Positions 36,958 through 46,302 are shown, counted from the first letter of the stretch. The stretch is 64,000 nucleotides of DNA from Paludibaculum fermentans_A (GCF_051172195.1 NZ_JBPJAQ010000001.1:3782001-3846000), one strand, 5' to 3'. Program-made: numbers and translations. Notes: generated by a model not told the origin, from the sequence alone.

Positions 36958-37053
36958 GCGGCCTGTTTTGTAGCAGTTGAACCCTGACAATGGAATAGCC
37001 TGATACGCGGCCCGGAAGGTCGGCGTGCGCCCGCATAGTGCCCAACGGGGTTC

Positions 37054-39639
37054 CTATTCCTGGCGCAAAGCGATACCGGGATCGATGCGGGCCGCGGTGC
37101 GCCCTGGCAGAAGACATGCGATGAGGCTGGTGACCGCGAGGGTGCCTGCTGTAAAAAGCAACACTTTGGGATCGCGAGCGGTCACGCCGTAAAGCATGGC
37201 CTCCAGAAAGCGTCCAATGACGAGCCAGCCGAACGCCAGTCCGGTCGCCAGGCCCATCATCGGCGCTTTGATTCCGCTGGCCAGGACCAACTGCAGAAGG
37301 TCGGCCGTGCTGGCGCCTAACGCGCGACGCAGGCCCAGTTCCGGCGTACGGCTGCGCACGTTGTAGGCGATCACGCCATAGGTGCCGATGGCCGCCAAGG
37401 CCAACGCTACGGCAGCAAAGAGGCCCAACAGGACCACCTGGAAGCGCGGCCGGGCTAGTTCGCTATCTACCACCTCCTCCATCGCTAGGGGTCTGGCAAG
37501 CACAACCTGATCGTCCAGTGTCTTTAGCTCGCTGCGCATGGCGGCGATGATCTGGGCCGGGGGCTGGCTGGAGCGCACGACCGTGTCCACCGGGTTCAGC
37601 GGGAAGCTGTCGTAGGACAAGTAGAGCTCCGGTTGGGGCGCTTCGCGCAGGCCGCGGTGCCGGACATCTTTGATGACTCCCGTGATCCACATTGATGATT
37701 TGCCTTGGGGCAGTTGAAAGCCGACAGGCTGTTTGCCCCGGAGGAATTTGCGGACGAAGGCCTCGTTCACGGCCACCTGCGATTTGATCTTCGGATCGAA
37801 GGGCCCGCCAGCCGCCCAGCGCATGCCGAGCGCTTTGAAATAATCGCCGCCCACCGCACGTCCGCCCACCAGTTGCTCTTTCTCGGAGCCCGGGATGAAA
37901 ATGCGAAGGTCCAGCAGCATGGTGTAGCGCAAGGGTAGGGAATTGGAGATTCCGGCGGACGAGACACCCGGAATCGTGGCCAGGCGGTCCAGCCAGGCGC
38001 GGCCGAAACGGGCTCGATCGTCCCTGGTTTTATAGCGGCTCGTAGGCAGGTCAATGCTGGCGGTAAAGATATGGTCGCGGTCGATGCCGATATCGATGTC
38101 GCGCATCGTAAGGAACGTCCTGACGAGCAGGCCCGCGGCGATCAGGACCACGGTGGTCAGACCCACCTGCAGCGCCACCATGGCTCCGGACCAACGGCGG
38201 CTGCCCCGGCTCATCCAGGGATGGCCCACCCGCAGGGCCTCATCCTTGGCTTCACTGGCCGCGCGCCAGGCGGGCAGCACCCCGAAGAGCAGGCCGGTGA
38301 GGATGGTGATGCTGAAAGCGAAGAGATAGATGATCCAATCGGGCGCGGTATTGGCCGTGCGCGGGATCGTGTCCGGATAGAGGCCGACGATTACCTGGTA
38401 GAGCAACTGGGAGACGAGCAGTCCGGCGGCTCCGCCGGCGAGGGAGAGCGCCATGGCCTCGGTGACCAGCTGCCGCATGACCCGAGCCAGTCCGGCGCCG
38501 AGCGCAGCCCGTACGGCCAGCTCGCGGCGACGCAGAACGACCTGCGCGAGCATCAGATTGGCCAGGTTGGCGCAGGCGATGAGCAGGACGCAGCCGGTGG
38601 CCGCAATCAAGGCCAGCAGCGCAGGGCGCAGCTGATAGCCCACCTCATCTTCCAGGGCCGAGAGCCAGATGCGGCGATGCTCGTCCGGGCCGGCGATGGT
38701 GGCCAGTTCGCTGGCGGCCTGGTCTGCCGGAATGCCCGGCTTGAGACGTCCGATGAGGAAGCTCGTATGGGTGGGGAGACGCATTCCGCCCACGCGCGCC
38801 CGGGAGAGCGGCATGAAGGCGTCCGGCTCCGCCCTGGTTCCGCGGAGAGCGGTTGAGCCACCGCGCGCAACCTGGATGAGGGGCGTCGCCAGGAATGAGT
38901 CGGGGACGATGCCGATGACGCGGCAAAGACTGCCGTCGGCCTCGATTTCCGAGCCCACGATGCCTGGGTTGCCCGCAAAGCGGCGGCGCCAATAGCCCTC
39001 TCGGAGCAGGATGGCATTGTCCGATCCCAGGCTCATGTCGGTCTTCGAGAAGGAGCGGCCCGCCAGCAGGGGGGTGCCCAGGGTCTCGAAGAAGTCCTGG
39101 GAAACCATGCCCGTGAAGACCTGCTCGGGGTTGCCCTGGCCGATGATGGTGACGCTCCAGGGCCGGAAGGAAGCGAATGAGGTGAAGGTCAGGCTGCTGT
39201 TGCGCCACTTCTCGATCAGGACGTTATCGGGGGGCGTTCGCGCCTCCTTGTCCTCGATCCAAACCTGGACCAACCGGGCGGGTGCGGAGTAGGGCAGCGG
39301 CTTCAGCATCACGTTCCAGATCACGCGAAAGACGGCGATGTTCATGCCGGCGCCCAGCGCGATGGTCAGGATGGCCGTGACGGCCACCAGAGGCCGTTTG
39401 CGCCAGATGCGGAGCGCGAGGCGGAGGTCCTGCAGGACAGTCTCCAGCCAGCGGGCGAGCTTCACGTCCCGGCTTTCCTCCAGGATGCGGGCCGTACTGC
39501 CCAGGCGTCGCTGCGCTTCAGCCGGGCTGAGCCCGAGATCGGCGGCACGCTGTTCGGCATGGAAGCGCAGCTCATCGTTGAGGTCGCGATCCAGCTCATC
39601 CTTGCGAAAAACGTTCCTAAGTCTGGAAAACCACGACAC
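37054..39639 (-). CDS. Acidobacterial duplicated orphan permease (MacB/FtsX-like ABC permease)
   Basis: An 861-residue membrane protein. The N-terminal cytoplasmic region (1-75) contains DELRFHAEQRAADLGLSPAEAQRRLG, the conserved opening of this family. Two MacB-periplasmic-plus-FtsX units follow, each with four membrane segments (for example LALIAATGCVLLIACANLANLML and AAVALALAAIGTYGVIAYN). No ATPase is encoded nearby, as is typical of these orphan permeases. Its start lies 12 bases after the padR stop, so the regulator and permease are one operon. It probably moves hydrophobic or peptide substrates, or transmits envelope signals. Confidence 0.92.
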   Translation of the reverse strand: MSWFSRLRNVFRKDELDRDLNDELRFHAEQRAADLGLSPAEAQRRLGSTARILEESRDVKLARWLETVLQDLRLALRIWRKRPLVAVTAILTIALGAGMNIAVFRVIWNVMLKPLPYSAPARLVQVWIEDKEARTPPDNVLIEKWRNSSLTFTSFASFRPWSVTIIGQGNPEQVFTGMVSQDFFETLGTPLLAGRSFSKTDMSLGSDNAILLREGYWRRRFAGNPGIVGSEIEADGSLCRVIGIVPDSFLATPLIQVARGGSTALRGTRAEPDAFMPLSRARVGGMRLPTHTSFLIGRLKPGIPADQAASELATIAGPDEHRRIWLSALEDEVGYQLRPALLALIAATGCVLLIACANLANLMLAQVVLRRRELAVRAALGAGLARVMRQLVTEAMALSLAGGAAGLLVSQLLYQVIVGLYPDTIPRTANTAPDWIIYLFAFSITILTGLLFGVLPAWRAASEAKDEALRVGHPWMSRGSRRWSGAMVALQVGLTTVVLIAAGLLVRTFLTMRDIDIGIDRDHIFTASIDLPTSRYKTRDDRARFGRAWLDRLATIPGVSSAGISNSLPLRYTMLLDLRIFIPGSEKEQLVGGRAVGGDYFKALGMRWAAGGPFDPKIKSQVAVNEAFVRKFLRGKQPVGFQLPQGKSSMWITGVIKDVRHRGLREAPQPELYLSYDSFPLNPVDTVVRSSQPPAQIIAAMRSELKTLDDQVVLARPLAMEEVVDSELARPRFQVVLLGLFAAVALALAAIGTYGVIAYNVRSRTPELGLRRALGASTADLLQLVLASGIKAPMMGLATGLAFGWLVIGRFLEAMLYGVTARDPKVLLFTAGTLAVTSLIACLLPGRTAARIDPGIALRQE

Positions 39640-39651
39640 TTGCGACCTCTT

Positions 39652-39981
39652 TCAGGCGAGCCGGAGGATGCGGTCGACCGCCGCTGTGGAGGTGCGCCAG
39701 CGTTGCTCTTCTTCCTGCAACTGGCGGCGGCCGGTCTCGGTGATCTCGTAGATGCGGGCGCGGCGTTTGTTTTCAGTGACGGCCCATTCCGCCTGGATCC
39801 AACCGGCTTCTTCCAGGCGGTGGAGGGCCGGATAGAGCGAGCCTTCCTCGACGCTGAGCGCCTCGTCGGAGAGGTGCTCGATCTTGAGGGTGATGGCGTA
39901 ACCGTGTTGGGGGCCGGTTTGGGCGAGGATCTTGAGGACCAGAAGCGGGAGGGAACCCTGGGGGAAAGTGACCTTGGCCAT
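39652..39981 (-). CDS. PadR family transcriptional regulator
   Basis: A 109-residue PadR winged-helix protein: FPQGSLPLLVLKILAQTGPQ, YAITLKIEHLSDEALSVEEG, then the wing GSLYPALHRLEEAGWIQAEW and ENKRRARIYEITETGRRQL. It should repress its own operon with the permease downstream and respond to a small ligand. An imperfect dyad directly upstream of its start (39986-40006) is the probable operator. Confidence 0.93.
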   Translation of the reverse strand: MAKVTFPQGSLPLLVLKILAQTGPQHGYAITLKIEHLSDEALSVEEGSLYPALHRLEEAGWIQAEWAVTENKRRARIYEITETGRRQLQEEEQRWRTSTAAVDRILRLA

Positions 39982-39985
39982 GCTT

Positions 39986-40006
39986 AGTTTGCTTACCTAC
40001 GCAACT
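39986..40006 (-). promoter_or_regulatory. Possible PadR operator
   Basis: AGTTTGC (39986-39992) and GCAACT (40001-40006) form an imperfect dyad around an 8-base centre, four bases upstream of the padR start codon. The position is right for autorepression. The symmetry has a one-base gap, so confidence is limited. Confidence 0.4.
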
Positions 40007-40115
40007 GAGTATGAAGCGACCGGCCGGTTCAGTCAAGGGCCGAGTGGTAGAGCCAGCGGGGAGGCAATGCGGACAATTTTATGAAGATTAGCCAGGCTGC
40101 GGCTAGACTGAGATC

Positions 40116-40802
40116 ATGATGCGACTGCCAACCGGGTTCCTCCTGGCGGCGATGGCCGCTGTGATTCTGCCGGCGGTGCAGGGTGCGCCGGCCCCTTTGG
40201 GTTTGGGCCAGGTGGTGATCCTGGTGGGGCCTCCAGGCAGCGGCAAGAGCGTGCAGGCGCGGAACCTGAGCAAGAAGTACAAGGTGCCAGTGATTTCGGT
40301 GGCGGACCTGGCTCTGCGTGCGATGCGCGGCCAGGGCTCGGCGCGCGGCGGGAAGGTCCAACTGGCGAACTCGGGTGAACTGTTGAGCGACGAGGCGGCG
40401 ATCGAGTTGATCAGCGCCCGGGCGGGCCAGGCTGATACGGGCAAAGGCTTCATTCTGGACGGCTATCCCGGTTCGGAGGCGCAGGCGAAGTTCCTCGACT
40501 CGTTTCTTACGACACGATCACTGCAGGCGCCGAAAGTTGTCGTGCTGGAAGTCCCGGACGAGATTGTGCGGGTGCGCATGTTGAAGCGCAAGAGCGTCGA
40601 CGACACTCCGGAGAACATCGACCGGCGGCTGGCGGATTACCACAGGGAAGAGAGCTTCCTGAATTCCTGGTATACGCCGCGCAACACCGTCAGGGTGGAT
40701 GGAACGAAGCCGCCCGGGCAAGTCTTTCTGGAGATCGAAGACGGCCTAGTGAAGGTCTTCGATCGCGGGGACTTCAAGACGCGTGAGGCAGCTCCGCGCT
40801 AG
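40116..40802 (+). CDS. Adenylate kinase-like P-loop protein with apparent signal peptide
   Basis: A 228-residue protein. Residues 1-24 (MMRLPTGFLLAAMAAVILPA, then VQGAPA) look like a cleavable signal peptide. The rest resembles nucleoside monophosphate kinases: GPPGSGKS (Walker A, about 37-44), a lid and NMP-binding region, FILDGYPGSEAQAKFLD (compare FLLDGFPRT of adenylate kinase) and DIVRVRML/DDTPENIDRRLADYH. The Arg of the DG(F/Y)PR motif is replaced by Gly, which may weaken activity. An internal GTG start just before VILVG would give a cytosolic protein, but no ribosome site supports it. Substrate and location are uncertain. Confidence 0.75.
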   Translation: MMRLPTGFLLAAMAAVILPAVQGAPAPLGLGQVVILVGPPGSGKSVQARNLSKKYKVPVISVADLALRAMRGQGSARGGKVQLANSGELLSDEAAIELISARAGQADTGKGFILDGYPGSEAQAKFLDSFLTTRSLQAPKVVVLEVPDEIVRVRMLKRKSVDDTPENIDRRLADYHREESFLNSWYTPRNTVRVDGTKPPGQVFLEIEDGLVKVFDRGDFKTREAAPR

Positions 40803-40862
40803 CCATCGTTGAGGCGCGCCGCTTGAGGGCGATCATCACCCTCCTCCAGGTAGGATAGATGG

Positions 40863-41486
40863 GTGACTTCGATTCGAACCCGGCGTCTGAATCTCAGCCT
40901 GATGCCGGAAGAGTTCCTGGAAGCATCGGCGGCCGGCCAGTGGATAGAGGCGGCCAGGATCCTGGGCGGCAGCATCCCACCGGAGTGGTGGCTGGAGCGG
41001 GACCTGGTGGCCCTGCGACTGGCGGATTTGCGTGCGGATGCGCGCTATCAGCCTTGGTCGCTGCGAGCCATGATGCACCGCGAGACGAAGGTGATGGTGG
41101 GGTTCTGCGGCTTTCACACGGTACCGAATCCGGCCTATCTCGAGTCCTGGGCTACGGATGCGGTGGAGTTCGGCTACACGGTCTTCCCGGGGTTCCGGAA
41201 CAAGGGTTTCGCGACCGAAGCGGCGCAGGGGCTGATGCGTTGGGCATCGCGGAAGCAAGGCGTGAAGAAGTTCGTCGTCTCGATTTCGGCCGCCAATCAC
41301 CCTTCCGCGGCGGTGGCGCGGAAGCTGGGGTTCACGCGCGTGGGTGTGCGCATGGATCCGGTCGATGGGCTGGAAGAGATCTACATCTCCGAGGCGCCGC
41401 GTTCCGGACAGGGCTGGCGGGTGCTGTCGCTGATTGGCGCGGCGGCTGGACGGCGGGTGCGCCGGACCTTCGCCGCCTCGGAATAG
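40863..41486 (+). CDS. GNAT family N-acetyltransferase
   Basis: A 207-residue protein starting at GTG after GGTAGGAT. GNAT motifs are VEFGYTVFPGFRNKGFATEA (motif A, acetyl-CoA pyrophosphate loop, about 100-120) and VSISAANHPSAAVARKLGFTRVG (motif B). It resembles RimJ/RimL-like acetyltransferases that modify protein N termini or small amines. The overlapping frame at 40859-41572 is an out-of-frame shadow. It is transcribed after the adenylate kinase-like gene with a 60-base gap. Confidence 0.85.
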   Translation: MTSIRTRRLNLSLMPEEFLEASAAGQWIEAARILGGSIPPEWWLERDLVALRLADLRADARYQPWSLRAMMHRETKVMVGFCGFHTVPNPAYLESWATDAVEFGYTVFPGFRNKGFATEAAQGLMRWASRKQGVKKFVVSISAANHPSAAVARKLGFTRVGVRMDPVDGLEEIYISEAPRSGQGWRVLSLIGAAAGRRVRRTFAASE

Positions 41487-41496
41487 CGCCGCGGGC

Positions 41497-44262
41497 TCAC
41501 TCGACAGTCAACCGGCGGAGTGCGGGTTCGGGGATGGATTCCCGCGGATCAAACTCCGGGCCCGTGGTGTAGCGCAGCAATGAATCGAACAGCGCGATGG
41601 CCTCCGGATAGGCTTCATCGAAGTGCTCCCGCAAACGAAGCGTGGTGACCAGAAGCCGGCCTGTCCCTACTTTGCCCTCCACCGCATAGGCCATGCGGGA
41701 GAGATTCTTGGTCTTGCTGAGGAAGGACGACGTGGTGCGGATGCCGCCCACGATGGGCTGAATCCCCGCGGGCCAGTTGTCGATGGGCAGGGGAAAGGCC
41801 CCGTCGATCAGGTTATAAAACTGCAGGTCGGCCAGGCCGTCATGGGGAAAGCCCGAGAGAGCCGGGTGTTCCAGGATCATGGTGCCGGCCGCGCCTCCGG
41901 AGGCAGGAAAGAACTCGACACCGCGGCGCTCCACGGTCTGCCGCAGCATCAGCCAGACACGGCCGCCGGCGTGGAGATGAGCCAAGGCGGCGGCATCCAG
42001 ATCCTCTGTGATCAGCAGGCTGCCGGCGGTCAGTTTCGCTGAGCGGGCCTGCAGCCAAGGATATTGGCGGCTGAGGGCGGCCAGGCGGAGGTTGGACACG
42101 ACGGGTAAGGCTGCGGCAGCGGTCTGCCGGGGCTTGGGATAGGCCCAGAACTGCCAGGCGTTGGTGTACTCGCCGTGGCGGGTGTCGAGGGTCAGGCGCA
42201 GTTCCAGTTTCCTCGCGACCGGCGCGGCGCCTGCGTCAAGCGGGATCGTGGCGATCGTGGACACTTTGCCCAACTCGGCTTCCACCCCGGACAGGACGGC
42301 GCCCGCGATGCGCTTGCCGCCATCCAGCAATGCCCAGGTGAGGCGGCCGTCGTGCACGGCTTCAGCGCCATAGTTGGAAACCCGCACGCCCACCTGCCTG
42401 GGCTCGCCCGCCCATAGCGTGCGATTGTCGACGCCCGCATCCAGCATGAGCAGGACAGGGGTGTTCAGTGCACGGCCCTCTTCCGGAGTAATGCCTTTGG
42501 GCCTCCAGAAGTAGTCGAACCAGCCTTCCTCCCACGAGTCGCCTTCGCCGGTGCCGCCCGGATAGTCGACGATCAGCCAGTAGTGATAGCCGCTCACCTC
42601 CGCATGCCCGCGCACCTTCTCGATCTGGTATTTGCGACCCAGTTGCTGCAGGCGCTGGGAGTTGCGCACGTAAGCCGGGTAGATGGACTCCAGGTGGTTC
42701 GCCGCGACCCACTTCGATTTGGCGTCGAGCCAGGTGGGCAGCAGCACTCCGGTGAACTGCTCTTTCAGGCTGATATCGGGCAGGGAGCAGTAGTATTGCC
42801 CGAACTCGTGGCGCACGGTAGGCCGGTCGGCCGGAGCGCCGCGATAGAGGCTCACCATGTCGGTGGGACGCATGTCGAAACCGTCATTGGAGAGGATGAG
42901 CGTCGCGGGCGCTAGTTCCTTGCCGGTCTTGTAGAAGTCAGCCACGGAGGAGAGAAACTCGGCGCGGTCTGGATCCGTTTTCAGCCAGTCGAGGTTGAAC
43001 TCGTTGCCGAAGGCCAGGCTGAGCAGGGAGGGATGGTTGCGGTAAGCGAGCAACGCGCTGGTGAGCTCGCGCTTGAGGAAGTCGCGATGGGCGAAGAAAT
43101 ACTGCGTGTAGGCGGCAGGCAACTCGGCCATGACGAGCATGCCCACTTCGTCCGCGGCCTCGAAATAGGCGGCTGGCGGCGTCATGGAGTGGAACCGGAC
43201 GGCATTGAAGCCAAAGCTCTTGGAGAGTTTCAGGCGTTCCGCGAAGACGGCCTTCGAGGAGGGCGGAAAACCGGTGAGCACCTCGACGTTGTCGTCCCCA
43301 TAGCCTCGCAGGTAGAGGGGTTTTCCATTTAGCAGGATTGTGCCGCCGCGTGTGGCCACTTCGCGGTAGCCGAAGCGTTGGTCCAGGCGATCGATGGCGC
43401 GGCCCTGGTCCAGTAGTTGGATCGAGGCGGTGAGCAGTTGCGGATTATCTGGCGACCACAGGCGCAGTTTTGCGGCATCGATCTCCACAAATGCCTGCGG
43501 GTCAGCGGCTGTTGCGGCAATGTCCTGGCTGGCCGGGGGCGCGCCCGGTACGGCCACGCTGACGGTGAGCGGTCTGTTCTGGCCAGGGGCGTCCACGCGG
43601 ATCCGGAAAGAGACGCGGCGGCGGCTGGTGTCGGACGTAACAAGTACGGAGGACAGGCGGATGCGGGGCTCGGAGGCAAGTTCCACCGATCCGAAAATGC
43701 CGCCCCAATTGCCGATGTAGTTCAGCATGCCTGTCGGCATCAGGGGCTTCTGGAGGTCGGGTGAGGCCTCGATGGCGACGGGCGGATTCTCGATCCTCAG
43801 CACGATCGAATTGGCGGCGCCGGGCCGGATGGCGCTGCTGATGTCGAACTCGAAGGGCGCGCTGAAGCCGTCGTGGCCGCCGAGTTCGACTCCATTCACG
43901 AAGAGGGTGACCCGGCGGTGTGCGCCGCCCAACCGGAGGATGGTCCGCTGGCCAGTCCAATTGGCGGGGACGTCCACGCTGCGGCGGTACCAGGCCGTGC
44001 CTTCGAAGCTGTGGCGCAATTGGGGAGAAGCTGGGCCGAAGCCCTGGGCCTGCCAGGCGCCGGGTACGGCGATCTTGTCGGGGAACGGATCCGGTGTGGA
44101 GAACCACTTCTGCTGGAGCCCTGAGTTGGCCGGGTCGAGCCGGAATTGCCAGGTTCCGTTGAGGTCCAACTGTTGCCGGGCGGGCTCGGCCCCAGGGAGG
44201 GCCGGGAGCAGGGCCAGTGCTGCTAGAAGCGCAGTCAGTAATCCGGAACGAAGACCATCCAT
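41497..44262 (-). CDS. Secreted GH2 family glycoside hydrolase (beta-galactosidase/glucuronidase type)
   Basis: A 921-residue exported enzyme with a signal peptide (MDGLRSGLLTALLAALALLPA). The GH2 N-terminal jelly roll (LNGTWQFRLDP...VPGAWQAQGFG...WYRRSVDVPANWTGQR) is followed by an Ig-like domain and a TIM barrel. The acid/base Glu is in LAFGNEFN (about 420) and the probable nucleophile Glu in VRHEFGQYY (about 486). A C-terminal region of about 300 residues resembles the GATase1-like or beta-sandwich extensions of Solibacter GH2 enzymes. It would hydrolyse beta-linked plant or microbial polysaccharide side chains in the periplasm or outside. Confidence 0.87.
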   Translation of the reverse strand: MDGLRSGLLTALLAALALLPALPGAEPARQQLDLNGTWQFRLDPANSGLQQKWFSTPDPFPDKIAVPGAWQAQGFGPASPQLRHSFEGTAWYRRSVDVPANWTGQRTILRLGGAHRRVTLFVNGVELGGHDGFSAPFEFDISSAIRPGAANSIVLRIENPPVAIEASPDLQKPLMPTGMLNYIGNWGGIFGSVELASEPRIRLSSVLVTSDTSRRRVSFRIRVDAPGQNRPLTVSVAVPGAPPASQDIAATAADPQAFVEIDAAKLRLWSPDNPQLLTASIQLLDQGRAIDRLDQRFGYREVATRGGTILLNGKPLYLRGYGDDNVEVLTGFPPSSKAVFAERLKLSKSFGFNAVRFHSMTPPAAYFEAADEVGMLVMAELPAAYTQYFFAHRDFLKRELTSALLAYRNHPSLLSLAFGNEFNLDWLKTDPDRAEFLSSVADFYKTGKELAPATLILSNDGFDMRPTDMVSLYRGAPADRPTVRHEFGQYYCSLPDISLKEQFTGVLLPTWLDAKSKWVAANHLESIYPAYVRNSQRLQQLGRKYQIEKVRGHAEVSGYHYWLIVDYPGGTGEGDSWEEGWFDYFWRPKGITPEEGRALNTPVLLMLDAGVDNRTLWAGEPRQVGVRVSNYGAEAVHDGRLTWALLDGGKRIAGAVLSGVEAELGKVSTIATIPLDAGAAPVARKLELRLTLDTRHGEYTNAWQFWAYPKPRQTAAAALPVVSNLRLAALSRQYPWLQARSAKLTAGSLLITEDLDAAALAHLHAGGRVWLMLRQTVERRGVEFFPASGGAAGTMILEHPALSGFPHDGLADLQFYNLIDGAFPLPIDNWPAGIQPIVGGIRTTSSFLSKTKNLSRMAYAVEGKVGTGRLLVTTLRLREHFDEAYPEAIALFDSLLRYTTGPEFDPRESIPEPALRRLTVE

Positions 44263-44430
44263 GCCTATTTATGACTGGTTTGAGGGATCCGGCACAACGC
44301 ATGAGACGATCCGGCACGGCGTGCAATCCAATGGGCTGGAAACCGGCCCGCGTCGCCTGGTTCGTTCTAAAATAGTCCGGTGCCAAGGGGGAGGGGAATT
44401 CATCTATACCAATAGGTGATAAATGTACGT

Positions 44431-45102
44431 ATGGCGATCAAAACGATTCTCGGCCGGCTTCCGGCCTTACTGTTCGCGACGCTCGCCGGCGGGGGTGCGG
44501 TGATGACCGCGGCGACCGGAACTTTCCCTGACCCCGTGGTTGATGCCAAGCCCGCTCCGGGCAGGCAGACGGCGGTGCTGGCCGGCGGCTGTTTCTGGTG
44601 CACCGAGGCGGTCTTCGAGATGGTGGAAGGCGTGGATGACGTGATCTCCGGCTATGCCGGCGGCACCAAAGACAGCGCCAAGTATGACATCGTCTCCACG
44701 GGCCGGACGGGCCACGCCGAGTCGATTCTCATTACGTTTGAGCCGTCGAAGATCTCGTATGGCCAGTTACTGAAGATCTTCTTCAGTGTGGCGCACGACC
44801 CGACCTCGCTCAACCGCCAGGGCGCCGATATCGGGCCGCAGTACCGCAGCGCGGTCTTCTATGCCAATGAGGAACAGAAGCGCGTAGCGGAGGCTTACAT
44901 CAAGCAGATCAACGAGGCACAGGTGCTGAAAAAGCCCATCGTGACCCAGGTGGTGCCGCTGGACAAGTTCTACACAGCCGAAAACTACCATCAGAACTAC
45001 GCCACGCTGAACCACGAGAATCCGTACATCGTGAACGTGTCAGACCCTAAGGTGGAGAAGCTTAAGAAGCTCTACCCGGGTTGCGTGCGTAAGCGGAAGT
45101 AA
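44431..45102 (+). CDS. msrA: Peptide methionine sulfoxide reductase A, exported
   Basis: A 223-residue MsrA with the catalytic GGCFWCTEAVFEMVEGV motif (Cys at about 54), GYAGG, YDIVSTGRTGHAE and YHQNY, all typical of the family. A hydrophobic N terminus (LPALLFATLAGGGAVMTAATG) indicates export or anchoring, so it probably repairs oxidised periplasmic proteins. The upstream GTG at 44416 is an alternative start. The YeeE/YedE pair is encoded convergently just downstream. Confidence 0.93.
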   Translation: MAIKTILGRLPALLFATLAGGGAVMTAATGTFPDPVVDAKPAPGRQTAVLAGGCFWCTEAVFEMVEGVDDVISGYAGGTKDSAKYDIVSTGRTGHAESILITFEPSKISYGQLLKIFFSVAHDPTSLNRQGADIGPQYRSAVFYANEEQKRVAEAYIKQINEAQVLKKPIVTQVVPLDKFYTAENYHQNYATLNHENPYIVNVSDPKVEKLKKLYPGCVRKRK

Positions 45103-45118
45103 TGGCGCAAGCGCGCCG

Positions 45119-45673
45119 CTATCTGGCTCGCTCCAGTCGACGGAACAGGAGCAGGGCGCCTGCCGTGAGTACCGCCAGGACGGACCAGGCAGGCACACCC
45201 AGGAGTCCTGAAATCGTGACCGGGCCTAAGTCGTACCACTTCATGAGGGTGGAGGACAGCAGCCCGTAGAACTCGGCGAAGATAGCGGAACCCGCGAACA
45301 TGCCGAGGATTCCGAATAGAGCATCGCGCTGGCCTTCGGCGGCGGCGGCGACCCCGGTCCCGGGACAGTAGCCCAGCAGAACCATACCCACGCCGAATAC
45401 CAGGCCGCCCAGGGTCACTGCGATCAGCGGCGCCGGTTTCACGTGGAGCGCCGCCAGGCCCATCCACTTCAGGGTATAAACGCCAATGCCGCCCACGACG
45501 ATGGCGGTGAGCATCGTCTTCAGGACGGTGAAGTCGCGCAGCAGGAATTGTCCGACGATCACACGGAACTTTGCCACGTGGCCTTTCTGGAGGAAGAAGC
45601 CGAACAGAAAGCCCGTAAACAGGCCCAGCAGCAGTCGCGGAGCGGTGTCAGTCAAGGTTGGACTCCTTCCCAT
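45119..45673 (-). CDS. YeeE/YedE family membrane protein (DUF6691-type)
   Basis: A protein of about 184 residues with four to five membrane helices and the half-motif LLGYCPGTGVAAAAEG, whose conserved Cys lies in the sulfur relay of thiosulfate/sulfur transporters of the TsuA/YeeE group. The start is uncertain: ATG at 45673 overlaps the upstream gene by 26 bases, and a TTG at about 45655 is also possible. It forms a translationally coupled pair with the gene at 45648-46175, the two presumably making one channel. Confidence 0.85.
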   Translation of the reverse strand: MGRSPTLTDTAPRLLLGLFTGFLFGFFLQKGHVAKFRVIVGQFLLRDFTVLKTMLTAIVVGGIGVYTLKWMGLAALHVKPAPLIAVTLGGLVFGVGMVLLGYCPGTGVAAAAEGQRDALFGILGMFAGSAIFAEFYGLLSSTLMKWYDLGPVTISGLLGVPAWSVLAVLTAGALLLFRRLERAR

Positions 45674-46175
45674 ACAGCACAAACGCTGTTGCCAGGCCGG
45701 AGAGGAACAGGCAGGCGAAGAAGAGCCAGCCGGACACGGCCAGTTGCAGGGACCCGCTAATGCCGTTGCCGCTGGTGCAGCCTCCGGCCAGGCGCGCCCC
45801 GAACGCGATAATCACGCCGCCCACGAAGGCCGCGGCGTAGCGGGCCGCGGGGGAGGGACCGAACCGGCGTCGCCAGAGGGCGGGGATGGTGGACTCCGGT
45901 TTGTCTCCGGAGAGCCGGGCGCTCACCCAGGCGCCGAGGAAAATTCCCGCGACCAGCATCCACTCCCAGTCCACGGCGGGCGGGAATTTCTTGAAATACG
46001 GGTTGGCGTCGACATAGGCGGGGGCGAAGGTTCGCTCCACCATGCCGGCGGTTTTGGCCAGGGCGGTGGAGACCCCCAGCGGCCGGTCCGCCGTGACAAA
46101 CGCAAACCACGACAGCACGCCGATCAGGCTGCCCACGGCATAGGGCGACCAACGGCGCAGGCTCAGGATGTTCAT
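45648..46175 (-). CDS. YeeE/YedE family membrane protein
   Basis: A 175-residue membrane protein starting MNILSLRRWSPYAVGSLIGV. It carries the signature RLAGGCTSGNGISGSLQ, matching the GGCTSGHG motif of YeeE/TsuA thiosulfate-type transporters, and four to five hydrophobic helices. With its downstream partner it forms the split version of YeeE and probably imports a reduced sulfur compound, as in known two-gene systems. The longer frame to 46409 is rejected because it runs over the divergent gene at 46303. Confidence 0.87.
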   Translation of the reverse strand: MNILSLRRWSPYAVGSLIGVLSWFAFVTADRPLGVSTALAKTAGMVERTFAPAYVDANPYFKKFPPAVDWEWMLVAGIFLGAWVSARLSGDKPESTIPALWRRRFGPSPAARYAAAFVGGVIIAFGARLAGGCTSGNGISGSLQLAVSGWLFFACLFLSGLATAFVLYGKESNLD

Positions 46176-46302
46176 CGAAACGCTCTCTTCCGGGTGCGGG
46201 CGGAATCCAGGCGGAGTTCTGCCGCCTGGGGAGAGAGATGCAAATGAGGCAGCTTGGTGACACTCCGGCAATGCGTCTCCGCTTTCGGTGGAAACTGGAT
46301 CC

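Noticed and set aside
40859..41572. 237-codon plus-strand frame overlapping the GNAT gene
   Set aside because: Out of frame with the clear acetyltransferase motifs and Gly/Arg-rich.
45486..46247. 253-codon plus-strand frame
   Set aside because: Antisense to the YeeE/YedE pair, which has the recognised Cys motifs and helices.
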